A stretch of 5,651 nucleotides of DNA from Planctomycetaceae bacterium (GTDB lineage: Bacteria; Planctomycetota; Planctomycetia; Pirellulales; JAEUIK01). Under the pieces are notes generated by a model. The model was given only the letters and a program-made list of their open reading frames with translations. It was not told the origin of the DNA and did not search any database. The stretch lies in NCBI GenBank assembly GCA_016793185.1, contig JAEUIK010000576.1, positions 1-5,651 of the forward strand, written 5' to 3'. The position numbers were made by a program, and so were the translations under genes. Of the stretch, positions 1 through 5,651 are shown piece by piece; the stretch's first letter is position 1, and each line of letters starts with the position of its first letter.

Positions 1-1540
1 CGCGGACGAGATCGGCCAGCGCCTCGGTCTGGTGCTTGAGCTCCCAGTGGATCTCGGCGCGCGTGCGATAGCTGGCCGAGCGCTGGGCGTCGCTCACCCG
101 CAGGCGATCGCGGGACTCGATGGCGCGGGTGATGAGCGGCAGTGCGGCTGCAAAATGCCCCGCCCGCAACTGCGCGACCGCCATGTTGTGAATCACCTGG
201 GCGACGTCGGGATGCTCGGCCCCGTAGACCTTCTCGTAGATTGCCAAGGCCTGGCGGTTCGCGGCGGCGGCCTCGTCGAAGCGGCTGGTCTGCTGATAAA
301 CGACAGCCAGATTGCCCAGCACCAGCGCGATCCGCGGGTGCTCGGCGGGGAACGACTTGCGATAGATCGCCAGGGCCTGCTGGTACGCGGCCTCGGCATC
401 CTTTTGCCGGCGCTGCGATTCGTAAAGGTTGGCGAGATTTCCCAGCGTGTCGCCCACGACCGGGTGATCGTTGCCCAGGGCGCGGGCCCGCGTGGCGAGG
501 GCCTGTTGGTAGTACTTTTCGGCCTCGGCGAGGCGAAACTGGTCGAAGCAGACGATGCCCAGGTTGTTGAGGCTCTGGCCGACGTCCTGATGGTCCGCGC
601 CGAGCGTGGCCCGGCGGATCGACAACGAACGTTGGTAGTAGGTCTCGGCCTGCGCGAAGCGCCCTTCGTAGAGACAGAGATTGCCGAGATTGTTCAGCGC
701 GTCGGCGATGCGAGGATGTTGGGGAGGCAGCAGTTGCTGGAACGCCGCCAGGGCTCGCTGGAGCAACGTTTCGGCCTCGGAATAGCGTCCCTGGCTGAAG
801 ATGAGAATCCCGAGGTTGTTGAGCGTCTCGGCCGTCTCCGGGGTGATCGCTCCCGGAGTTGCTTCGCGGATCGCCAGGGCCCGGCGATAGCTCGCTTCGG
901 CCTCCCGGTAGCGGCCCAGCTCCATGTAGGCGCCCCCCAGGTTGTGTTCGGCGAGCGCGACCCCCGGGCTGTTGTCGCCCGCTGCCTGCTGATGGATCGC
1001 CAGCATCTTGCGATACAAGTCGATCGCGTCGCCATAGCGCCGCTGGCTGAAGTAGACGTTGGCCAGCGAGTTCAGGCTGTCGGCCACGAGCGGGTGCTCG
1101 CGACCGTAGAGCTTCTCGAACATCGGCACCGAGCGCTGATAAAGTCGCTCGGCTGCGGCGCTTTGTCCGAGCGCGTTGTGAATCCAGGCCAGATTCTCGA
1201 GCGAAACCGCTGTCAGCTCCGGCCGGTCGGCCAGGTCACGCTCGGCAATCACCAGCATCTGCTGGGCGAGCGGGAGCGCATCGCGATAACGCGCCTGGCC
1301 GCGCAGCTCGGTGTAGCGCGCCTCGAGCTCGACGAGTCGCTCGAACGCGTCCTCGGCCCGGCCGGTGGCGGGGCAACCCAGCAGCACCGCGATCACTCCC
1401 GCCGCGATGAACGCCCAGACCACGCGCGGAGCGAAGTCGCCGCCGCGGCGGGCGGGGGTGGTGGGGGGCGTCGGGCCTCCCAGGGGTTCGTTTCCAGCCA
1501 GGGAGTGACGCGTCGGGGGGCAGCGGAGCGGGCGATTCAT
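1..1540 (-). CDS. Exported or membrane-anchored TPR-repeat protein, C-terminus cut by window edge
   Basis: Reading from the ATG at 1540 gives 513 codons with no stop before the left edge, so the gene is 3'-partial. Residues 1-39 are Pro/Thr/Arg-rich. A hydrophobic stretch at about 40-55 ends in LLGC (Cys56), a possible lipobox, with an alternative cleavage after GRA (62). Residues 70-489 hold ten TPR units of the kinesin-light-chain-like type (NLA..Y....Y.EAE..Y..AL.I), each 42 residues long; the first is degenerate. TPRs mediate protein-protein contacts, so a scaffold role is inferred. Planctomycete proteins of this form often continue into a CHAT protease domain; the non-repeat helical stretch at 490-513 would suit such a junction, but this cannot be seen here. 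The gene starts 68 bp after the caspase-like gene on the same strand, suggesting an operon. There is no Shine-Dalgarno before the ATG. The long tail before the hydrophobic segment leaves the start uncertain; a GTG at codon 40 is the only obvious alternative. Confidence 0.9.
   Translation of the reverse strand, partial: MNRPLRCPPTRHSLAGNEPLGGPTPPTTPARRGGDFAPRVVWAFIAAGVIAVLLGCPATGRAEDAFERLVELEARYTELRGQARYRDALPLAQQMLVIAERDLADRPELTAVSLENLAWIHNALGQSAAAERLYQRSVPMFEKLYGREHPLVADSLNSLANVYFSQRRYGDAIDLYRKMLAIHQQAAGDNSPGVALAEHNLGGAYMELGRYREAEASYRRALAIREATPGAITPETAETLNNLGILIFSQGRYSEAETLLQRALAAFQQLLPPQHPRIADALNNLGNLCLYEGRFAQAETYYQRSLSIRRATLGADHQDVGQSLNNLGIVCFDQFRLAEAEKYYQQALATRARALGNDHPVVGDTLGNLANLYESQRRQKDAEAAYQQALAIYRKSFPAEHPRIALVLGNLAVVYQQTSRFDEAAAANRQALAIYEKVYGAEHPDVAQVIHNMAVAQLRAGHFAAALPLITRAIESRDRLRVSDAQRSASYRTRAEIHWELKHQTEALADLVR
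74..1333 (-). repeat. Ten tandem 126-bp TPR-coding units
   Basis: The TPR array is exactly periodic. The Asn of the NL(A/G) motif falls at residues 116, 200, 242, 284, 326, 368, 410 and 452, with Ser at 158, always 42 residues (126 bp) apart with no insertion or deletion. An additional degenerate unit at 70-111 keeps the register: its Tyr85 aligns with Tyr169, two periods on. Recurrent positions are the NNLG-type start, a Y/F-x-EA core, an AL(A/S)I helix and a loop often ending in HP. The units differ clearly in sequence, so this is an old array and not a fresh tandem duplication. Confidence 0.9.
1450..1486 (+). other. G-quadruplex-type motif in the 5' end of the TPR gene
   Basis: Five runs of three or more G lie at 1450-1452, 1454-1458, 1463-1468, 1473-1475 and 1483-1486, with gaps of 1-7 bases. 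This satisfies the usual G3+N1-7 rule on the plus strand, the template strand for the leftward gene. On the coding strand it encodes the Pro/Thr-rich N-terminal tail, so codon use in a GC-rich genome could explain it. Confidence 0.4.
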
Positions 1541-1553
1541 GGTGACGAAGCGT

Positions 1554-1575
1554 GGGGCAGGGTGGGGCAGGGGGG
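1554..1575 (+). other. G-quadruplex-type motif between the caspase and TPR genes
   Basis: Four G runs (1554-1557, 1560-1562, 1564-1567, 1570-1575) are separated by loops of 2, 1 and 2 bases, a compact match to the G-quadruplex rule. It includes a short direct repeat of GTGGGGCAG. It lies in the 68-bp gap between two leftward genes, on the template strand, 14-35 bp upstream of the TPR start. No hairpin-plus-T-run terminator is visible in this gap. Confidence 0.5.
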
Positions 1576-1608
1576 CTCGAACTGCGGCGGACTCCCGTCG
1601 GAAACCGT

Positions 1609-3255
1609 TTACGGCTTCAGATAGACCTTCTTCCGCAAATTCAACTGCAACTGCGGCAGCGTCGGCTGGTAGTTGCCGTCGGCGAAGTACTTGGCCATTT
1701 TGTCGTGGCAATTGCGGAAGCTGGCCTCCAGATCGATCGAGCCCTGCGTCGTGTGGAGCTGCTGGACCACGAAGTAGGTCATCAGGCTCATACGCACCGG
1801 GAAATCGTCGGCCTTGGGGACCATCACGCTTTGGAACGGCGAGCAAGTGGCGAACAGCGCGGTGTCGTTCTGGCCGATGTCCTTCAGCCGGGCGATTTCC
1901 TGGTCGAGGAAGTCGAACTTCACCGACTCGGCCTTCTGCTCGTTCAGGCCTCCCTTGGCCGAGACGCCGAATCCGCCTGAGTGGCAGGAGTCGAGCATCA
2001 CGACAATCTGCCGGCCGTCGAGCGCCTGGTGCAGCCAGTTGCCGAACTCGTCGTCGGTGATCGTGGTGGCCAGCTCCATCGCCATGGCCTTGTGGAAGGG
2101 CTCGGTGAACTGGCCGACCAGCTCGCGCGCCCGCCGCACCGCGGCCATCTTTTCGGGGGCCAGCGAACCGGATTGCGCTTCCTCTTCCGCTTTCTCGTAC
2201 AAGTGGTAGCCGAGATAATCCGCGGGGATCAGGGTCTCGTCGCTGGCGTTATCGGAGCCGGGCTCGGGCTTCTCGTCGCCGCTCAGATCGGGAATCTGGC
2301 CGCCGTGGCCGGAGAAGTAGATGACGCAGACGTCGCCGGGACCCGTCACGCTGGGAAGCCAGCGGGTGACGGCCTCTTGCAGGTTGCGCTTGGTCGCTTT
2401 CTCGTTGGTGAAGAGCAGCACCTCGTCAAACTCGCCCATCTCCTTGAGCGCGATTCCCAATTGCTCGGCGTCGATCGCGCACGTCGGCAGATTCAGCGGG
2501 CGTCCCTCCTTCGAGGCGCGGATTGCCTCGTCGTTGAACAGGTACTCGGCGACCCCGAAGAAGACGCCAAACCGCTTGGCCGGCCGCTCGGCCAGAGGCT
2601 CGGCCCGATCGTAGGTCGTGATGTCGAGGTGCTGGATCGACCACTCGGCCGGTTTTTCCTTGGCCAGCTCGAGCTCGACTCCCTTGAGCTGCTTGGCGCC
2701 GACCGCGTTGAACAGTTCGGCGCGCAGCCGCGGATCCTGCAGGCTTGCCAAGGGTTCGGTCGCGGCGAGCACCGTGATCCGCTCCGGGCCGAACGGCGCG
2801 CTCACCTCCCAGCGAAAGTTGTCGCCCGCCGCTGGAATCTGGACCGGCTGCTTGGCCGGGAGCTTGTTGTTGCGCTGCTCGGCGTTCGGAAAGATCAGAA
2901 AGACTTTGCCGTCGGCCTGCTTGTAGAAGACGTAAGCGAAGGCATCGATCTCGCTGGTCACCGTGATCTTGACCTGCTCGCCGGCGCGGTAGTCGCGGCT
3001 GGGGCGATCCACCGCCACCCGCACGAAAAATCGCGTTGCAAAGTTTTCGGCCGCGGTCACTTCGCCGGGCGGGGCCGCGGGTGGAGCGGCCGGGCTCGCA
3101 GCCGGCGGCGCGGTCGGAGTGGCCTCAGGAGTGACGGCGGGGGCCGGTGGCGGAGCCGGCTCGGCGGCGGGCTGCGCCCAGGCCGCGCAGGCCAGCGTCG
3201 AGCAGGCGAACGTTAGCAAACCGTCGCGAAGCAGACGTTTGAGAGGGGCGTTCAT
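1609..3255 (-). CDS. Exported metacaspase-like protease with N-terminal DUF4384-like domain
   Basis: The 548-residue protein starts with a signal peptide: basic n-region KRLLR, hydrophobic core at about 12-25, and cleavage after AWA at 27/28. A Pro/Ala-rich linker covers 28-68. Residues about 75-170 resemble DUF4384, with DRP..DYRAGE, a DGKVFLIFPN block and an FGPE segment. The caspase/Peptidase C14 fold begins near 228 (RFGVFFGVAEY). The catalytic His317 is in YFSGHGGQ and Cys424 in LDSCHSGG. GDE (326-328) and DETLIPAD (339-346) match the metacaspase-type acidic region, which in that family favours Arg/Lys at P1. A charged insert of about 50 residues (347-398) lies between the two halves. 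With the dyad intact, activity as a cysteine endopeptidase is expected, outside the cytoplasm because of the signal peptide. The frame stays open upstream to 3603, but the ATG at 3255 places the signal peptide at the N-terminus. No Shine-Dalgarno is seen. Substrate unknown. Confidence 0.93.
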   Translation of the reverse strand: MNAPLKRLLRDGLLTFACSTLACAAWAQPAAEPAPPPAPAVTPEATPTAPPAASPAAPPAAPPGEVTAAENFATRFFVRVAVDRPSRDYRAGEQVKITVTSEIDAFAYVFYKQADGKVFLIFPNAEQRNNKLPAKQPVQIPAAGDNFRWEVSAPFGPERITVLAATEPLASLQDPRLRAELFNAVGAKQLKGVELELAKEKPAEWSIQHLDITTYDRAEPLAERPAKRFGVFFGVAEYLFNDEAIRASKEGRPLNLPTCAIDAEQLGIALKEMGEFDEVLLFTNEKATKRNLQEAVTRWLPSVTGPGDVCVIYFSGHGGQIPDLSGDEKPEPGSDNASDETLIPADYLGYHLYEKAEEEAQSGSLAPEKMAAVRRARELVGQFTEPFHKAMAMELATTITDDEFGNWLHQALDGRQIVVMLDSCHSGGFGVSAKGGLNEQKAESVKFDFLDQEIARLKDIGQNDTALFATCSPFQSVMVPKADDFPVRMSLMTYFVVQQLHTTQGSIDLEASFRNCHDKMAKYFADGNYQPTLPQLQLNLRKKVYLKP

Positions 3256-3370
3256 GGCGGTGACAATCCAAAGGGTGCGAGACTGCTGGGGGTGAGCCGC
3301 GCCAGAACCGCTTGCTCGGGCGCCGCCGGGTGAAGTACCGGTTGGCAAGTTGACGCGCGACCCGACTATT

Positions 3371-3397
3371 GTTGCGCGAGGCGGAAGGCGTCGCAAC
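3371..3397. promoter_or_regulatory. Inverted repeat, possible operator
   Basis: GTTGCG (3371-3376) and CGCAAC (3392-3397) are perfect inverted arms whose centres are 21 bp apart, about two helical turns, as expected for a dimeric DNA-binding protein. It lies 116-142 bp upstream of the caspase start. A second short dyad, TTGCC-5-GGCAA (3421-3435), lies close by. The 6-bp arms are short enough to arise by chance, so an operator is only a suggestion. Confidence 0.25.
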
Positions 3398-3512
3398 GAA
3401 AAATGCCCGACTTGCCACGGTTGCCTAACCGGCAAACTTGCGCGAATCGGCGCAGTGCGTCGAGACCCGTGCTGGCGGAGCCGCGCGCGGCTGCCGGATG
3501 ACCGCCGCGTAC

Positions 3513-3543
3513 TAGACTCAGGTGGGGGGATGCTCGGTAGAAT
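3513..3543 (+). promoter_or_regulatory. Weak sigma-70-like promoter candidate for the lipoprotein operon
   Basis: TAGAAT (3538-3543) differs from the -10 consensus at one base. TAGACT (3513-3518) matches the -35 consensus at four of six bases, but the spacer is 19 bp, longer than ideal. Transcription would begin near 3550, leaving a leader of about 70 bases. Planctomycete promoters are poorly modelled by this consensus, so this is a weak call. Confidence 0.2.
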
Positions 3544-3606
3544 GACGCCCGGCGACGCCGGATGGTGTGACCTGGCCAGCGCCGCACCTGATTGGATCCC
3601 CACTTC

Positions 3607-3612
3607 GGAAGG
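3607..3612 (+). promoter_or_regulatory. Ribosome binding site deciding the lipoprotein start
   Basis: GGAAGG sits 9 bases before the ATG at 3622, a normal spacing. The other in-frame starts fit less well: the ATG at 3613 directly abuts it and the TTG at 3592 lies upstream of it. This is the only start in the window with a recognisable Shine-Dalgarno-like sequence. Confidence 0.55.
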
Positions 3613-3621
3613 ATGTTCGAC

Positions 3622-4563
3622 ATGGCTCTGAGCCGCTTTCGTCCCGTCTGCTTGTTCGCGCTGTTGATGCTGCTAGCTGCCTGCTTCGGCCATCCCGCGC
3701 AAGTCGCCGCGCAGCCGGCGCGGAGCGCCCCGGGCAAGGCGCCGACGGCCGAAGAGCAGGCGATTCGCGCGGGCACCCAGGCCTACGCCAAAGCCTACAA
3801 TGCCGGGGATGCCAAAGCCTTGGCGGCCTTCTGGACCCTCGACGGCGACTACACCGACGAGCAGGGGCGCGAGTTCCGCGGCCGCGCCGAGATCGAGAAG
3901 ATGTTCGAGGCCACGTTCGCCAGCCAGCCCGGCGTCAAGCTCGACGTGCAGACCGAATCGGTTCGTTTCCTGAGCCCGGACGTCGCACTGGAGACCGGCA
4001 CGGCTTGGGCCGTTCCAACTCACGGAAATCCCACTTCAGCGCGGTATAGCGCGACGCTCGTCAAGCGCGACGGTGCTTGGCTCCTGGCCAGCGTGCGCGA
4101 TTCCGCCCGCGTGGCCGCATCGAATTCCGAGTATCTCCGCGGGCTCGAGTGGCTCGTCGGCCAGTGGCAGGCCACGGCTGGCGACGCCCGCGTGAACGTC
4201 AAAGTGGAATGGATCGCCAACCGGAACTTCCTCTCCCGTAGCTTCTCGACCGAGACCGGCGGGAAGATCACCCAGTCGGGCACGCAAATCATCGGCTGGG
4301 ATCCGCGCTCGGGCGAGATCGTGTCGTGGCACTTCGACTCCGACGGCGGCTTTGGCCGCGATCGCTGGAACAAACGCGGGAACAAGTGGTTCGTCGAAAC
4401 GCAGGGCGTATTGCGCGACGGCAGCGCCAGCTCGGCGCTCAACAGCATTACGCCTCTTGACGCCAACAGCTTTACCTGGGAATCGACCGCGCGCCTGGTG
4501 AACGGGACCGCGCTGCCCGACACCGAGCCCGTAAAGTTCCAGAAGCTCAACGCCGCGCGCTAA
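3622..4563 (+). CDS. Predicted lipoprotein, SnoaL/DUF4440-like domain plus lipocalin/DUF1579-like C-terminus
   Basis: The protein has 313 residues from the ATG at 3622. The signal peptide (SRFRP, then a hydrophobic core) ends in a good lipobox, LAAC, with Cys21 as the lipidated residue, so it should be membrane-anchored outside the cytoplasm. Residues about 43-162 match the SnoaL-like/DUF4440 pattern (annotated as the SgcJ/EcaC family), a small NTF2-fold cone: an initial helix with AYNAGDAKALAAFW, then DGDYTDEQG, FRGRAEI, and a final strand with KRDGAWLLASVRDS. Residues about 171-310 begin LRGLEWLVGQW and continue with aromatic-rich strands (GWDPRSGEIVSWHFDSDGGF), like the beta-barrel regions annotated as DUF1579 or lipocalin-like. 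The fold can bind small ligands or act as an enzyme, but no catalytic residues can be named, so 'oxidoreductase' should not be taken literally. The next gene follows after 37 bp on the same strand, so the two are probably co-transcribed. In-frame starts at 3592 (TTG) and 3613 (ATG) would add only a short tail. Confidence 0.88.
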   Translation: MALSRFRPVCLFALLMLLAACFGHPAQVAAQPARSAPGKAPTAEEQAIRAGTQAYAKAYNAGDAKALAAFWTLDGDYTDEQGREFRGRAEIEKMFEATFASQPGVKLDVQTESVRFLSPDVALETGTAWAVPTHGNPTSARYSATLVKRDGAWLLASVRDSARVAASNSEYLRGLEWLVGQWQATAGDARVNVKVEWIANRNFLSRSFSTETGGKITQSGTQIIGWDPRSGEIVSWHFDSDGGFGRDRWNKRGNKWFVETQGVLRDGSASSALNSITPLDANSFTWESTARLVNGTALPDTEPVKFQKLNAAR

Positions 4564-4600
4564 TCGCTCCCAGCTACCTTCATCACCGGGAAACCTCACG

Positions 4601-5651
4601 ATGTTCAACACGCGTCATCGCAACGTGTCACCGCTATCGCTCGCGCTCGGTGCGGCAGTCCTGCTCGCCGGCGCGCTCCACACGCCGGCAGCGCTCTGGG
4701 CTCGCGGCGGAGGCGGAGGGGGATTCCATGGCGGGGGAGGCTTTCATGGCGGCGGCGGGTTCGGCGGCTACGGCGGTGGTTTCCATGGCGGCGATTTCGG
4801 CGGCGCTGGAGGCTTTCACGGCGGCGACTTCGGCGGGGACCACTTCGGTGGGTACGGCGGCTACGGCGGCGCTGGCGCCGCACGCGTCGGTGGCTACGGC
4901 GGCGACTTCCGCGCCGGCGGTCTCGACAACTTCTCGCGGGCGGGCCAGTTCAACAACATCCGTCCCGAAACGCTGCACCCGGCGACTTCGAACCTCGGAG
5001 TCGGCGACCATCGTGCCCTGCCGGGGGATTGGGGCCTGGGACGCGCGGGGGATCGGGGACTCGACTATCTGAACCGCGGCAATTTCACGCGCCCGGTCGC
5101 CGCGAACTGGGCCGCCAATCGCGGTACCGATGTCCGGCGCAACTTCAACCAGTTCAACTTCTACGGGCGGGGCTGGTACGGCCGCAATCCAGCAGCCTGG
5201 TACGCCAACGGCTGGCGCCATGGCGGCTACTGGGGTTGGGCCACGTGGCCGATGCTCGGTGGCTGGTTCGGATGGGGCGCCGGCGTGTCGCCCTACTACT
5301 ACGACTACGGGAACACCCTCGTCTATCAAGGCGACGAAGTCTACCAGGATGGCCAGCCGCTCGCCTCGGCCGACGAGTACTACCAGCAAGCTTCGGATCT
5401 GGCGGCTGCCGGACAGAACGCCGACGCGCCGGTCAACAACAGCAACAATCCCGCCAGCGGCGACGACTGGCAGCCCTTGGGCGTCTTTTCGCTCGTGCAG
5501 GGCGAACAGTCGGATACGTCGGCGCTCTTCCAGTTGGCCGTCAACAAGCAGGGACAGATCGCCGGCAATTACAGCGACGTCCTCAGCGGCGGCACCCTGC
5601 AGGTTCACGGTTCGGTCGATCAAAAAACTCAGCGCGCCGCCTGGACCGTCG
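4601..5651 (+). CDS. Secreted Gly/aromatic-rich surface protein, mu-protocadherin-like planctomycete family, C-terminus cut by window edge
   Basis: From the ATG at 4601 the frame stays open for 350 codons to the right edge, so the gene is 3'-partial. A signal peptide is clear: TRHR, a hydrophobic core at about 11-26, and probable cleavage near ALWA (31-34). Residues 36-102 are Gly-rich with repeated FHGG, DFGG and GGYGG. Residues 103-190 are Asn/Arg-rich with several NF motifs. Residues 190-240 are rich in Trp, Tyr and Gly (GWYGRNPAAWYANGW, SPYYYDYGN). From about 241 comes a more ordered region (VYQGDEVYQDGQPLA, then DDWQPLGVFSLVQGE and LFQLAVNKQGQIAGNY). I recognise this tail from proteins annotated as mu-protocadherin-like or putative cell-surface proteins in Rhodopirellula relatives; that name comes from weak similarity, and no cadherin domain is visible. 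A cell-surface or matrix role is inferred. GGGAAA at 4588-4593 is a poor ribosome site, so translation may be coupled to the preceding gene. Confidence 0.88.
   Translation, partial: MFNTRHRNVSPLSLALGAAVLLAGALHTPAALWARGGGGGGFHGGGGFHGGGGFGGYGGGFHGGDFGGAGGFHGGDFGGDHFGGYGGYGGAGAARVGGYGGDFRAGGLDNFSRAGQFNNIRPETLHPATSNLGVGDHRALPGDWGLGRAGDRGLDYLNRGNFTRPVAANWAANRGTDVRRNFNQFNFYGRGWYGRNPAAWYANGWRHGGYWGWATWPMLGGWFGWGAGVSPYYYDYGNTLVYQGDEVYQDGQPLASADEYYQQASDLAAAGQNADAPVNNSNNPASGDDWQPLGVFSLVQGEQSDTSALFQLAVNKQGQIAGNYSDVLSGGTLQVHGSVDQKTQRAAWTV
4706..4906 (+). repeat. Gly-rich low-complexity coding repeat (FHGG/DFGG/GGYGG)
   Basis: Residues 36-102 of the surface protein are built from short units such as GGFHGG, GGDFGG and GGYGG. 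At DNA level the block around 4781-4803 (TTCCATGGCGGCGATTTCGG) recurs 33 bp later around 4814-4836 with only synonymous changes (CAT/CAC, GAT/GAC). This points to duplication followed by drift under selection on the protein. Such tracts are usually disordered and can change length by slippage. Confidence 0.75.

Larger units (their letters stand above)
3256..3621. promoter_or_regulatory. Divergent intergenic region between the two operons
   Basis: This 366-bp stretch separates the caspase gene (leftwards) from the lipoprotein gene (rightwards) and must hold both promoters unless either gene is read from further away. No coding region with a convincing start or family signature is seen. It contains short inverted repeats at 3371-3397 and 3421-3435, the octamer TTGCGCGA twice (3372-3379 and 3438-3445), and a run of five A at 3399-3403. 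No strong sigma-70 promoter stands out on either strand. Confidence 0.6.

Noticed and set aside
32..1624. 530-codon open frame on the plus strand
   Set aside because: It is codon-aligned with the TPR gene on the other strand, so it needs only the absence of TTA, CTA and TCA codons there, which are rare in GC-rich genes; the 126-bp repeat period, a multiple of three, keeps it open. The translation has no family signature, while the minus strand gives clear TPRs.
1981..3216. 411-codon open frame on the plus strand
   Set aside because: Codon-aligned antisense of the caspase-like gene, whose catalytic motifs and signal peptide prove the minus-strand reading.
3421..3435. TTGCC-TAACC-GGCAA hairpin as a terminator
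   Set aside because: The stem is only 5 bp, no T run follows, and it lies between divergent genes where no transcript ends.
3256..3603. N-terminal extension of the caspase-like protein by 116 codons
   Set aside because: The frame is open, but the signal peptide begins exactly at the ATG at 3255 and the upstream translation is Arg/Ser/Pro-rich with no domain pattern.
3366..3776. 136-codon minus-strand and 93-codon plus-strand (3350-3631) open frames in the divergent region
   Set aside because: They overlap confirmed genes at their ends, have no ribosome site or recognisable motif, and open frames of this size are common by chance at this GC content.
4036..4611. 191-codon and 176-codon open frames on the minus strand opposite the lipoprotein gene
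   Set aside because: Antisense shadows; the plus strand has a Shine-Dalgarno, lipobox and DUF4440-like domain.
4634..5623. 329-codon minus-strand open frame rich in Ala, Val and Glu
   Set aside because: Codon-aligned shadow of the Gly-rich surface gene: GGC glycine codons read antisense as GCC alanine, giving low-complexity sequence without a family match.

Overview
The window suggests a GC-rich planctomycete, probably of the Pirellulales/Rhodopirellula type. Three things point there. The last gene has the C-terminal sequence signature I recall from the Rhodopirellula 'mu-protocadherin, putative cell-surface protein' family. The window also carries an exported metacaspase-like protein with a DUF4384-like domain and a TPR protein built on strict 42-residue repeats. 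Most starts lack a good Shine-Dalgarno sequence. The assignment rests on family recognition by eye and was not tested by a search.

Layout: two gene pairs diverge from a 366-bp intergenic region (3256-3621). Leftwards on the minus strand are a 548-residue exported caspase-fold protein (3255 to 1609) and, 68 bp downstream, a TPR protein (from 1540, running off the left edge with 513 residues visible). Rightwards on the plus strand are a 313-residue predicted lipoprotein with an N-terminal SnoaL/DUF4440-like domain and a C-terminal lipocalin/DUF1579-like region (3622 to 4563) and, 37 bp downstream, a secreted glycine/aromatic-rich protein (from 4601, running off the right edge with 350 residues visible). 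All four have N-terminal export signals, so the whole window appears to serve the periplasm or cell surface.

How the genes may work together: the caspase-like protease and TPR protein look co-transcribed. TPR arrays of this kind are scaffolds and are often followed by a CHAT domain (also caspase-fold), so a protease plus scaffold, or two proteases, acting outside the cytoplasm is plausible. The left edge cuts the TPR gene before that can be decided. The right-hand pair looks like an operon of surface proteins of unknown role. I see no RNA genes, mobile elements, CRISPR arrays or phage genes. The long open frames opposite each gene are codon-aligned shadows. The most notable points are the exported protease with its N-terminal DUF4384-like domain, the exact 42-residue TPR register, and two G-quadruplex-type motifs flanking the TPR start.
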